Assembly: GCA_009391535.1 (NCBI GenBank)
Contig: VFHP01000007.1
Span: 88,656 to 152,655 of the forward strand
Direction of reading: 5' to 3'
Origin: SAR202 cluster bacterium
Lineage (GTDB): Bacteria; Chloroflexota; Dehalococcoidia; Lucifugimonadales; UBA2985
DNA length: 64,000 nucleotides
In this document: positions 10,230 to 21,800 of the stretch, one piece after another
Layout: every line of letters begins with the position of its first letter
Position numbering within the stretch: the first letter of the stretch is position 1
The notes under the pieces: model-generated
Database searches by the model: none
What the model was told of the DNA's origin: nothing
The model's input: the letters and a program-made list of their open reading frames with translations, nothing else
Made by a program: the position numbers and the translations under genes

Positions 10230-10818
10230 CTTGTTCTCCACTTGCAGCTGGTGCCTCAAAGTCAGCTGAAAATCCTTCAATCTGTTTCATAGTCGAAATA
10301 AAGTATTGAGAAATATATGGTATGGTTATTGGGGGAGCAGAATCAAAATTCAATCTATAGTGGTGAACATAGTGATTGAATACTGCAAAATCATCTATCT
10401 GTGTAAATTTTATATCTCTACCGTTGGAGAAAGGAACTTTATCTCCGGTTGGTGAGAATATTGTGCTTTTATAATCTGAATCATAGAAACCTGAATTGGG
10501 TGACTCTGGATATGTCTTCAATATCCCACTAGCGTCCCACCACTCCTTCGTAAATTTATCGTCAAGGCCCAGTGGGTTTTCTCGGGATAAAAATTTCTCT
10601 TGATTTGGTGTGTCTGGATTGGGGTGGGGAAAGGGATAGTTGATCCCACTACCGTTGTCACTTCTTACCGTAGGGTTAACACTTCTATCTTGTCGATAAT
10701 CAAAAAAGTGTGCCTCACCAGACGGCAAAACTCCAGAAACGGGAGGTGCCTGTTGTCCACTACTAAGGGGCAACAAAGGGCCATCGTCTGGATGAAAGTC
10801 CTTCCATTCGTGTGTCAT
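10219..10818 (-). CDS. Small tail-tip/baseplate protein (199 aa), unknown
   Basis: A 199-residue protein, MTHEWKDFHPDDGPLLPL. Its ATG overlaps the stop of the 573-residue gene by one base (TAATG), which points to translational coupling. The first 90 residues are rich in Pro, Asp, Ser and Gly and probably extended. The C-terminal half is more folded (DIKFTQIDDFAVFNHYVHHYRLNF, given here as two parts: DIKFTQIDDF and AVFNHYVHHYRLNF) and ends in an acidic tail. No signal peptide or membrane segment. It is encoded between two large tail-tip candidates and overlaps the next gene by 11 bases, so it probably acts in the same assembly, for example as a small linking or hub-completing subunit. Family not recognised. 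Confidence 0.8.
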   Translation of the reverse strand: MTHEWKDFHPDDGPLLPLSSGQQAPPVSGVLPSGEAHFFDYRQDRSVNPTVRSDNGSGINYPFPHPNPDTPNQEKFLSRENPLGLDDKFTKEWWDASGILKTYPESPNSGFYDSDYKSTIFSPTGDKVPFSNGRDIKFTQIDDFAVFNHYVHHYRLNFDSAPPITIPYISQYFISTMKQIEGFSADFEAPAASGEQDDN

Positions 10819-12539
10819 TATCTATCCAACTCATATGTAAATGATATATTAAAAGAGTAAGTACCTTCCTTGGGATTCCAACTTTCCGATGGGGGAGAAA
10901 TGAAGTACTTACGAATACCGGGTTCACCCTGTGGGCTAAGTTCCTTTAGTAGATCTGCAATCTGGGTAGCAGTTGGTTCGACAACACTGGGTTTTTTAAG
11001 GAGTAGCGTGTCTCTCTCTGACCCATAGGGGATTTTAGTATAGTCCATTGTAAGGTTAATTGATATATTCCTGCTATATTCTGACCTACCGCCTATATAC
11101 TGTAAAACTGGACCGGTTTTTCTACCCAACACTGGTATAACAGCAAAAATGTCACCGGGATAAGTATCATCTACCTGTATTGACTCAGCTATGACTCCCG
11201 ATATAATATTCGTTGGCCTATTGTTAAAACCTAGGCTGTAGGTAATCTGACCATTATACTGATTCGTTCCTAAACTAATTGACACCGGCTGCGAATTTAG
11301 CTGTACAGCAACTAAGTTATTAGCCCTTTTATAAATATCACTAGATATTCCAAACTTTCCGCTGTTTGATATTTCATTATATTTCCTTAGTGCGTTTGTA
11401 TATGCACCGCTAGCGGCAGTCACTATCGAGTTATCAAATCCACTTGGTGATATCTCAGACATTCCGGTTATTGTTCCGTCAATGTTGACGTTTACAAACG
11501 GATCTGTATTGGATGTGGACGTAGACATGCTATAATTTTCATTGGCTAAACCACTACTTAAAAGCCAATTTTCTGTCACGCTATAGGTTCCAGCAGTTTC
11601 GTTTACCTGCTCTGTTCTTACGTGGTTATAACCCCTGTATGACTTAACAAGATTTATTGTGCCACTGCCTATAATTCCGGCAACGTTTGGGTAGTTTCCG
11701 CTTGGATTACTGGAGAGTTTTCTTAAGACAAAATCTCTGGCTTGTTGCCAAGCCGGTTTGGAAAGTTTGCCATCTTCTTTGTAAAAAGTTTTGCCCGTTG
11801 CGTTAATAGAGTGTGATATTCTATAAGACCTTGGATGATCAACACTTTGGCCCTGCTGATCATCTACCTCCAACCCCCAGTTTTCATCGAAGCTTTCTAA
11901 GAAAGCAGACCCAGGATCTTCTAAAAAGTCTGATAGCTCAAAAGTGGTTGTTAAGTCGCCGCTACCCGCCAAAGTTGACTCAGCGTCCATATAGGAATCT
12001 GGGCCAGTACCTCTAAGTAAAACGTCGGCCTCTAAATTTATAGTATACTCACACTTATTTACATAGTTCCCCTCGGTGAAGCTGATGCTTGTAACTCTCG
12101 GGTTACAATACAATGTCGCCCCGACCTGATCATAGATGTCAGTTATTTCTATCCTCTGACCATCCTGTGCAAATAAGGCTCTTAAAGCCCGCTGTTTACT
12201 CAGTAGGGCGGAGGCAAACCTGTTTTTAACTTGCTGCCTAGGTGGTCTACTCTGGGCACTTAGCGGTGTCTTGTCAAACAGGCCGTATGGTCCAGTAAGC
12301 TCATTTGATCCTACAACAGAGCCGGGTTTTAGATACGCATAGGGGAGATCTGTTTGTGGGTCTAATGCTAGCGGCGAGCCTTCGTCTGGCAACAGAGTCC
12401 CCGTCAACGTTATACTATACGTAACACCAAAATTCCCTTGTTTATTTTTAAGGGTGTTTGTAGAGATTTGCACAAAGGGTGTAGGTCTAATGTTACACTC
12501 TTGCGATGGATCGTTTTTATATCTAACTCTAATAGGCAT
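10818..12539 (-). CDS. Tail-tip/baseplate structural protein (573 aa)
   Basis: A 573-residue protein, MPIRVRYKNDPSQECNIRP. The ATG overlaps the stop of the giant 4411-residue gene (TAATG); only a weak GGGG lies upstream, so translation is probably coupled. It is almost wholly beta-strand-like: alternating polar/hydrophobic segments such as FGVTYSITLTGTL (residues about 37-49), VTSISFTEGNYVNKCEYTIN (about 150-169) and ISINLTMDYTKIP near the C-terminus, ending YSFNISFTYELDR. Such segments suit a ring-forming tail-tip or baseplate protein with beta-sandwich or barrel domains. Position after the tape measure and giant genes supports this. I cannot match it to a named distal-tail or hub family by eye. 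Confidence 0.82.
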   Translation of the reverse strand: MPIRVRYKNDPSQECNIRPTPFVQISTNTLKNKQGNFGVTYSITLTGTLLPDEGSPLALDPQTDLPYAYLKPGSVVGSNELTGPYGLFDKTPLSAQSRPPRQQVKNRFASALLSKQRALRALFAQDGQRIEITDIYDQVGATLYCNPRVTSISFTEGNYVNKCEYTINLEADVLLRGTGPDSYMDAESTLAGSGDLTTTFELSDFLEDPGSAFLESFDENWGLEVDDQQGQSVDHPRSYRISHSINATGKTFYKEDGKLSKPAWQQARDFVLRKLSSNPSGNYPNVAGIIGSGTINLVKSYRGYNHVRTEQVNETAGTYSVTENWLLSSGLANENYSMSTSTSNTDPFVNVNIDGTITGMSEISPSGFDNSIVTAASGAYTNALRKYNEISNSGKFGISSDIYKRANNLVAVQLNSQPVSISLGTNQYNGQITYSLGFNNRPTNIISGVIAESIQVDDTYPGDIFAVIPVLGRKTGPVLQYIGGRSEYSRNISINLTMDYTKIPYGSERDTLLLKKPSVVEPTATQIADLLKELSPQGEPGIRKYFISPPSESWNPKEGTYSFNISFTYELDR

Positions 12540-12845
12540 TAGTAACCCCGTATATTCAAATCTAGGTTTCCGGTTGTCTGTGTAGAAGTAAGGTTCAAAT
12601 TAAGTATTCCTGACGAATACCCGCTAGGAACAGCCATAAACATATTCATTCCGCTTGGACTTCCATTAAACATTCCAGAAGGAGTAGTACCAAGTGCCCC
12701 AAATTGGTACATATTCACACTATTATACACATTTGCGGACGGAGCACCCGATAACATGAGGTTCATATTATCTGTTACAACGACTGGACTTCCGGAAATA
12801 TTCAAATTCATAGAACCTGAAGATGGAGTTCCAGTGGCCAATACA
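12539..12845 (-). repeat. C-terminal SG-NLN repeat block of the 4411-residue protein
   Basis: The last 100 or so residues carry repeated short units of the form Ser-Gly, a hydrophobic residue, then Asn-Leu-Asn: SSGSMNLNISG, DNMNLMLSG, PSGMNMFM, SSGILNLNL, TTGNLDLNIRGY. Seven Ser-Gly pairs occur in about 104 residues. The pattern alternates polar and hydrophobic residues as expected of a stacked beta structure. It is copied in the protein interior at 20170-21046. Confidence 0.75.
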
Positions 12846-15800
12846 AATTTTACGGAATCTACATACGGTCTATGGGAAACAAATCCCTTGGTGGAGGGGT
12901 CGAATCCAGAAACCTCTAAGAATGCATCTCCATTGTCATTTGTTATAATTATACCAGTGACTAAGTGTGTGACACTATCACCAGTTACGTTTTGGTAAAC
13001 TCTCTTAAACAGATTTTCAGCCGCATCTACTTTTTGTGCAAATACATGAGCATCCATCCAGCTTCCTTCATTTGGAATACTAGGCGTTTGTTCTCTCAGC
13101 ATTGCGTCGAAAGTGTACGCACTTCCAGCGTTATTTAGCCCGCTTGTGGGGTGATTTCCGCTAGTTGGCCAATCGTGATAAGGAGAACCTCCTACCAGTG
13201 TGTATCCACTATCGCCCCTTTTGGCTCTATCAATACAAACTGACCAGCCAAATCTATCATTCTCAGCACCGCTAACTGATACAACATACTCCCCAGGTGA
13301 TCCAAACTTAGGCTCATAATCGGATTGCCCCCTATCATTATAGCCCTGAGAGTAAAGTTTTTCAGCAAAAATCCAATTTTTTGTTCTATTTGCAAAGTCT
13401 ACTAGCTCATTTCTAAAGTTAAAGACAGCTCCATTGTTCAAGACCATTGTCCCGCTTAGGTTATCAAATTTGTCTACCCTAACACCAGAGTCGCCTAGGT
13501 CATAGAAACTATGCTGTGGAATGTCATATTCAGCATTAAAGCTTTTTCTTTGGAAAGCAGTGCTTAGGCCATTCTCATGTATAACTCCACTATATATGTG
13601 GTGATGGAGTGTTTCGTAGTCGTGGTTCGGAGCACCAACAGCAATCATGTCATAATCTATAGCAACAGAGAATCCAAAGTTATCAGATCTCTTAGCGTAC
13701 TCTTCTATGAACGATGCGTCGTCTATGTTATGACTACCCTTTTGTTGTGTTAAAGCCGTGGTTGCATCTCCCCCGAAATCATATATGCCGACGTTCACAC
13801 TGCTAGGTTTAATCTTAGAACCAAACTCCCAAGGTAAAAATTCGCTAACAACGTTCTGGCCACTGCCGGTTTTCTCGAAGTGGAAGGCTGCACCGCCACC
13901 ACCATCCTGTGCTAACTCTAAGCCATCGGTAGGTTCATCAACCTTGATTTCTGACCACTGCACAATACCGCTAACACTAGTTCCGCTAGAAACAAAACCA
14001 TTAAACGGAGAGCCTACAACAAGTTGATTATCTACTAGGTCAACTGAATAGCCAAAAAGATCACCCAAGCAGCCGGAGTAGTAAACATCAAGATCTAGAT
14101 AGTCTGTATTATTCAACTTCATTAGCTCGGGTAATCCTCCGCCAACGCCAGCATCTAGTATATACTTTCTTTCTTTTCCTTCCGGTATCCCTAGTGGGTT
14201 CTGAGGCCAATCAGCGTAATCGCGTTTTGGAGGACCAGTCTGAACATAATTCAAAAAGTCACCACTGAACTTAGGAAATACGCCGTAATCACTCTTAGCG
14301 TCGTTACCCCAGTTCCTTATTCTTTGTTTAATCTCTTCTGATTTTATTATTTCTTTTGGTCTGCTTAGATCGCTTGGGTGATATGTATCCTCGTTGTCGT
14401 AAAAGGTGTCTAGACTTCCTACTGCTCCACCTAGACTATATAGAGGTTCTGTCATGTTTGGAATCATACCTGAAACCGCATGATATTTAGCTGGACTACC
14501 TCTTTCTGGACTTCTGAGTTTTTGTGTAAAGTAGAAGCTTCTACCTTGAGAAGAGACCGTTTCTTGGTCGCTATCATGGTCAAGAGGTGTAACACTAAAC
14601 ACGAAGTCCTTCCCACCCGCAAGACCACGTGTAGCTTCTTTGCTAGGCCTACTGGGGTATAGGCTTCTAATAAATGCTTGGTTGCCCTTACTCGTTTCGC
14701 TACGATAGTGTGAGCATTGACCTTGTATCATTGTAGAGTCGGAGATCAGTATAATCTTAGATCTAGATTTACCATTCGGGAAGCTTGAGAAGTTTTCGTA
14801 CTCTTCTGCTACGACTACAGGTCCATCTTCAATCAACACATTTCCGAAGTTTTCACAACCCTCATCGGTTTCCGGTGGGAACGGACGACAGTAATCATGG
14901 CTCTTGTGCATAACGGGTCTAGAAACAGCTGGTATAACCCTGCTACCACCTGGGAATACCGTCCATTTTTTATCGTATTCAATTCTATCTACTAGTTTTT
15001 TCTTCTCAGTTCTCTTGAAGTTTATGCCGCTATCAATAGGAATTGGACAACCCGAAACTGAGAGCACTCTAACTGTTTTAGGTGTTGTATCGGGTGTTAG
15101 TGGGTCTCCCTGTATTTCACCTCTACTTGCGGCAGAAAACTTAATTGTTACTTCTTCACCCCTAGCAACGAAGTTAATATCTGTCCTGTAATGAGGTGTC
15201 ATTGGTGGGGTCGGGTCAAGGTGAAGACCAACTCCTCCACTGGCGTCATCACCCTCTTGGTCAAGCTCCCCTCCTCCTTCATTCTCTGAATTGCATTTAT
15301 CGTGCAGCGGGAAGTAGTCGCAAGCTGTGGGTACACGAGATTTGATACCCTCTATCTCAACCAGCAAGCTTTCTTTTTCGACAGCTGTTTCAGACACCCA
15401 GTCAAAGAAAAGTTTATATCCAGATAGGGGAATTGTTGGGAATTTTATTATAGACTGTCCTTCTATCTTCCATATTGGGTTAGGTATGTTGGGTATATGG
15501 GTGAAAATTGGTTCATCATAAAATATTATATTCTCGTAGTTTGAACCACCCGAGATAGGAACAAATAGTCGTAAATCATTCGCAAAAGATGTATCACCGC
15601 CTCCGCCCTGAGCGTCAGGTACGTGTCCACGCCACAGTTCGTTACTCTTATCGGAAACCCATAACCCTGAAACACTTGTGCTATCATTGTAAGCGGGTGT
15701 GAAACCGTAGCCATCCTTACATCCGGATAGAGGCTCTGTTGACGTATTCGTAAGTTGTGCTTGCTCGCTGTTACGATTACCACGTAGTGAGTATGGTTTC

Positions 15801-18800
15801 AAGTAGTGCGAGTCTGGGTCAGGTGTAACAAAGAATTCGCCATCGTTTGGCACAAAGAATGGCCTACTGGATATATTAAGTTTTTCACAAATCTCATTTA
15901 CATTACCCGCATAAAGCTGTGCTTTTTGTTTGTCCGCAGCGGTATAGGTAATTATAAGTCTCTTCTCGCCAGTATTCATCCAAGTTTTTATCTTTTCAAC
16001 TTCTTTGTCAGAAGGTAGCCCTTCTGGATTCGCTATCCAAATAAAGGTAACCTCTTGGCTTATATCTCCGTCTGCCGGTATAGTCATATTTTCTTTGAAG
16101 TATCCGCCAAGACCACGACCTTGGAATTCTGCCCTGAGTTTACTAGCTAAAGAATGCTGACTATCCGCGTCATCTATTTCTCTATTAACATAATAAGCAT
16201 TTTTAAGAGATGTGTTGCCAGTCCATCCTCCTAAGTGCCACCCACGAGGAACTTCATTACAGTCATACTTTAGCATGTTTATGTAGAATTCTGTGTTCTT
16301 GTCCTTATTCTCAGTTGCGAATGTTAAACCTCGTCCACCATCGTCTTCTGGCCACTGACTGGCTAATAGGTAAACCTTGGAGTTATTAAACGTACCGTCT
16401 TCCTTAACGCCAGACTCAGACAGTGCCAGCGTCGAAGGTTTGTACAAATCTTTTCGTTTGTAGGTTATAGGTTTGTCTGGATCGTAGGTTTTTGCTACCC
16501 CCTGAAGTATTCCATCTCTTCCATTCTTTGGATCTGGATCTACTAAAGCTCCTAGATTAAACGAATTAAATGTTCCTTCTAGGTTGGAATCCGAATCTTC
16601 TTTAATCTTAAACGATTCTATAGGTAGATGTTTTGAACCTTCTGGCTCCCCAGAATAGTCAGCAAAAGGTGTGAACTTATCTTCAATAATGGTTTCATAA
16701 ATATCTTTAAACTTGGAACTATACCCAGAAGTGTCTGGATATGTTATTACTCTAGCCGGAAGGTGTTCGGCGGTTGTTAATACTGGGACAGGCTCAAACT
16801 TTGGCCTGTTAATTATCTGTAAAGGTTTTGAGTCGCAGTTGGGTGTATAATTAGCGAAGTGTAAAGGCCAGCTTTGTGTATAATGCACAACGCGACACTT
16901 TTTCCCAACGGTCTTAGTGCATGTATCATGCCACTCTGCTCTTAGGTCTCCGCTATTCTTTAGAGGAAACTCGCAACGTTCGTTAACAATAAACTTACTA
17001 CCATCGCAGTCTTCACCCTCTGGGCAATCCATGTACTGTTCGTAATCTGAATAGCCGTACTTTTCAATATTGATTCTGATATCGCCTACACCGCGAGCGT
17101 AGAAATTATCTCTCAGAGAAACAGACCCCGCACCATGTTTGGGTTGTAATGAAGGCGTAATGTTATATTTATTGTCTAGTTTATCTTCCTCAGATACACA
17201 ATCTGGTAATGACATCTCCTTATTCTTGGCTGCGGTTATACGCATATGCGAGCCAAGCTCTTTTAAGATCTTATTGATTACATCATTAGATTTAGAGTAA
17301 ACGCCGTTTTCTTCCCATACCGGATCGTTCCCGACCAATACTAAGTGTCTATCACCAAGCACCAGCCAGTTCTTAATGTTATCTATAATTTCATCGCTTA
17401 CTGCGTCTATTTCTGGGGTAATAATGAAAGCCAAGCCCGCATCTCTAGGAATTTCTATTTCAGAGAAATCCATTCTTCTGAAGGTTTTAGTACCGCCCAG
17501 ATCATCTCCCGCACCAAAATATAAGCCCATTTGGTCGTAGAAACCTTTAGATACCTCGCTTGGGTGTAAAGCTCTGTCTAAGTTGCCAAACCTACCAAAC
17601 TCTACAACACCGCTATGATCAAATGTTTTTCTAGCCTCAAACATTCTAACAGCACCAGCGTGTTGATAAGAAGCCCAAGTGTCTAAAGTGTCTGCATAAA
17701 CGTTAGCGTCTTCAAATTCATTAAATGAGTCGGTGGGAGCACCAAACGCAACAGAAGATCCGTCGTCACTAACGGCTGTACTCCACCCAAGTCTAGACGT
17801 TGGTGCAAAGAAGCTTGGTAAAAACTGTCTAGTTCCAACGTACTTGATGTTTCCGTAACCGTATTTGTGGGATAGTTTATAAGGCTTTGAGTTATTGTCT
17901 ACTCTAAATTGTAGTCTTTCAGAAGGTGTTAAGAAGTCGTAAGCAGACTCTTGTGCTTTAAGTCTACCAGACTCGGTAAAAATTGTATGGAAGTGCGAGA
18001 GACCGGCATTCTTACTATTTGTTACTAACCAGCCAGAAAGTGCGGCATAGACTCTAGCTTGTTCGTCGGGGTCTTTCTCGTATATCCTACATGGAGAATT
18101 AGTGAATGGTGAGCCAATCGATATGACTTCGCTGTTAGCACTGATTCCAACGGAGTGTCCAAATCTGTCATTAAACTCTCTACCATAAAACAGATAGTTT
18201 CCATTTTCATCTGGTTCCATTTCTTCTGCTACAAAGTCTGTAAAGTTTTTCGGAGAAGATATAATCTGAACACAGTTGAAGTTGTCCCTTTCTTTTTCAA
18301 ACACATAGACCCTACCCCCAGAGTGTGGAGGAATTTGAAACTGGGTTATGTCATAAGCTTTACTGTCACCCCACTCTTGGCCAACACCACTCGTTATAAA
18401 ATCTCTATTCAGGGTGTCATTAGTCTTTGTTGTAGAGAGTCTTCCTGAGTCGAACGTATCCCGTATCAAATTGACGGTTGTAGTGGCCCAGTTCTCGGAA
18501 ACCCCAAGAACCGTATTAAGGTGACCGCTGGCGTCTAGGTTTGTAGTCTGATCGTAAACGCCACTCTCAAAGGTGTACTCGTTGTAGAAGTTTTCAAACT
18601 CGTCGTAGAGTGAATGAACAATCCCATCGCCGTCTGTATATTGTAAGGCACCAGCTGTAGATCCAGACTTTTCTTTAAACATACCAAATATTGCTGGTGT
18701 TCCATCATAAAGTAGGCTAGTGTTATAGGGGAACGCCTCTAGGAATGCCGACTTCATACCGGAAACCATCCCGTTAAACACAACCGGTTGTCCGGCTCTG

Positions 18801-21800
18801 AAGAACTCAGAGAGCGTACCTTCTCCCCCTAATACTCCGGAACCGACATCAACAAGCAAATCAAAATCATCAAGCCTGTTGATATACTTATGTACGAACC
18901 AAGTATCGTCGGAAGGAACTTCTGGGTAGTTTCTTCCGGCAAAGGTTGTTTGCAGTACTATAGTCTTCATGTCGATTTGCGGATAGAATTGCTGAGAAGC
19001 GGGTAAGCATCCTAAATCGCAATCTCCATACCAAGGTGCGGAGAAATATTTCCAAAGAATGTCAAATCTCTTGGCGGTAGAAGCTATTGTAGCGATATCA
19101 CTCTCTTTGTACTCAAACAGGTCTGCTACCACCATTGTTCCGCATGGTACTCCAGACGTAGTTATCTCATTAAACTGTCTTGTCCACTTAGCTCTAGGAG
19201 CACCGACAACAATCGTCTCAACATCACCGCTTACGGCCATGTCTAAAGAAGATCCAAACTCTCTACCTTCTTGACCGATCTGCCACTTAGCACCGGAAAT
19301 TGTAAAGTTATCAAATTTCAGTAAGTTTTGTACCGTAAATTCTATGTAGTCTTTTCTGAATCCGGTCGGGAGCATTAACTGCTCTTCTAATTCCCAACTA
19401 GCCTTTTTGCCAGCTACATCCACCCCTCTTCTGTATAAGAATACTGAACCTCCAGAAGGAACACCAACATGACCGCCGCCGTATTGATCGTACTCAGGAA
19501 TGGTGATTTTTGGTGCAGAAATAGCCATTAGATCTCCCTTTACGGAAACCTTGTAACCATACTTATCTGCAATGTTTCTTCCGGATGCGACTATCGTCTC
19601 AGGGTCTATGCACAAGTTGCTAGAAGGTGGAACTCCGCAGGCATCATCACCAATCAGCTTAACCCCAGAGAACATGAGGTTTTGATCACAGTCCGATGTG
19701 CAGCAGCCGCTATCGTTCATTAGGTCTGGGCCACACATACCATATTCCCATTCCTCAAAAGTTCTAGGAACTTTAATTGGATCTGTGGAACCCGTCTTTA
19801 TTGTTAGTTCGGTAAAGTACGGTCTAGATGGTAGTAGTTGCGTGAACTTCCTGATGCCGTAATAGTTACCGCTATATCCTAGATCACCAGAAAAGTTTCT
19901 AGCTCCAGAATTAGTATATGTATCCGTTGCTCTGAATATTCCACCGTCGTTACATGTAGCCTCTCTCCACGTAACACCATCAGTGATCAGTGCTGAATCA
20001 AATGCTTTTCTGGGGCTATCTCCGGTGCAAGACCCATAACCAAAGAGGTCTACACCCCTGATCTCATTCGATGCATCAATTTTAGCTAAATAGTCATCTT
20101 GTAATTCAATACCTGTTCCATAGTTATTGTTGTTCCACATACCATAAGCAGAGCCAAACCCTTTTGACCCCACATTATAGCTGGCAGTATAAAGGTTCAT
20201 TTCTCCGCTGTGTGGCGTATCAGTCTCGTTGAAGCCTAGGGTAAGTGGGAGTGGGTTGCTACTAATTATATTCGGAGCATTAATGTATAATGGTATATTG
20301 TTATTAGTTCTAATCTGTTTAAAGATTGGGACACCTATAACATTTAGATTAATCGAACCACTTACCGGTCCAGGTTCTGAGTTCGGCAGCTCGTTATGTA
20401 TGGAAAGATTAAGTATCCCTCTGATACCTGAGCCTGAACCTACCGCAAAAGTAAACAGGTTTAATTGATCTAGTTTTGGGTCGTCAGTGTTTAACATGAA
20501 TAGGGGAACATATGGACCCCTTATTCTTGAATTGTCTACGTATCCATCGCCATTTTCATCCCAATCCGATCTTCCGCCTGGGAAGAATACATCACCGGTA
20601 AAGTCTTGGTGGGAGCCGGAGAGTCCCAATCGTTTTGCCTCCGTCTCTGCTGCTTCAGATGTGGCAAATCCACTTGGATATGTTAAATACTTATTCTTTA
20701 TAGAATCGTCACCCTCCGAAATCCGATCTATCGGTGTCGGAATGGAGAAGTTAAGAGAGCCAGAAACCGGTGTAAACGTATAGTCCGCAGGGTCTGGCAT
20801 AAATAGATTCAATTCGCCCTGTGTATTGAATTCCGGCGTATAGAGGATCATAAATCCTCTCTCGACGTATTGACCGCTAATATTAAGCGGTAGCCCAGAA
20901 GGAATTTGAACATCTACCGGTATCGGAACGTTTATTCCCAGATTTAGCGTGCCAGAGGTGGGTACAGGTATTTCTGGCAGGTTCAAGTTTAAAGTGCCAG
21001 AAGGAACACCCAACGCACCCACAGTGTACAGATTGCCTGAACCAGATGTGGCACGAGAAAGAACGTTACAATCAGACATTCTTACATGAGATGAGTGTAG
21101 TTGTATTTTAGACTCAAACGCCTTGCCCGAAGGATAAACCAAGTCATACTGAACAAACATATCGTTAACGTCTTCGGAGAAGTACTTTTCTTTAAACTCT
21201 GTTTGTCTAGGTTCCTGCGGGAATATAGCCCACTCTTCATCGGTGTCAACAAGATCGTTGTACGTAAAGGTTGTGTCTAAACGCATAACACAGCTAGAAG
21301 GTTCTACATTATGTATCTTTCTATTTACCAAGCCCCAGTTGGGTTCATCCTCGGTCCAGTACGGGTCTTGCTTTTTACTGTACAAACTAACAACTAGCCT
21401 TGGTCCCTCTTTGCCATCACAGTGTGGCCAAATGATAGAATGGTCTGTTGTGTGTTGAATCACACTTTCAACAACCAAAGCTCTCTCTGAGAATTTGTAT
21501 CCTGCCGGTAAGCTCTTTGTTATTCTTCTGTTTACAGAATAGAAATGGTCAGGAACATCACTGAGGTGGAATCTCAAGAAGTCGTTTTCTATCTGTGTGT
21601 GATAGGAGACTCTGGGGTCTATACTTGAAGGTAGGGATAAATCATTCCTAGAGGAGTATCCGGAGCCATGATGTTTTATATCAAATATAATCTGTTCTCT
21701 ATTTGGGCGTTTTTGCCATTGGTCAAACGCTATAGAGAATTCACAGTATTTAAAGTCGCCAATCTGCCAATCGTGGAAAGTGTTTTCATTGACTCTGTCC

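Noticed and set aside
16843..16884. Two copies of GTGTATAAT on the plus strand
   Set aside because: They lie inside the giant gene facing against all genes, with no plus-strand gene after them; probably chance or coding bias.
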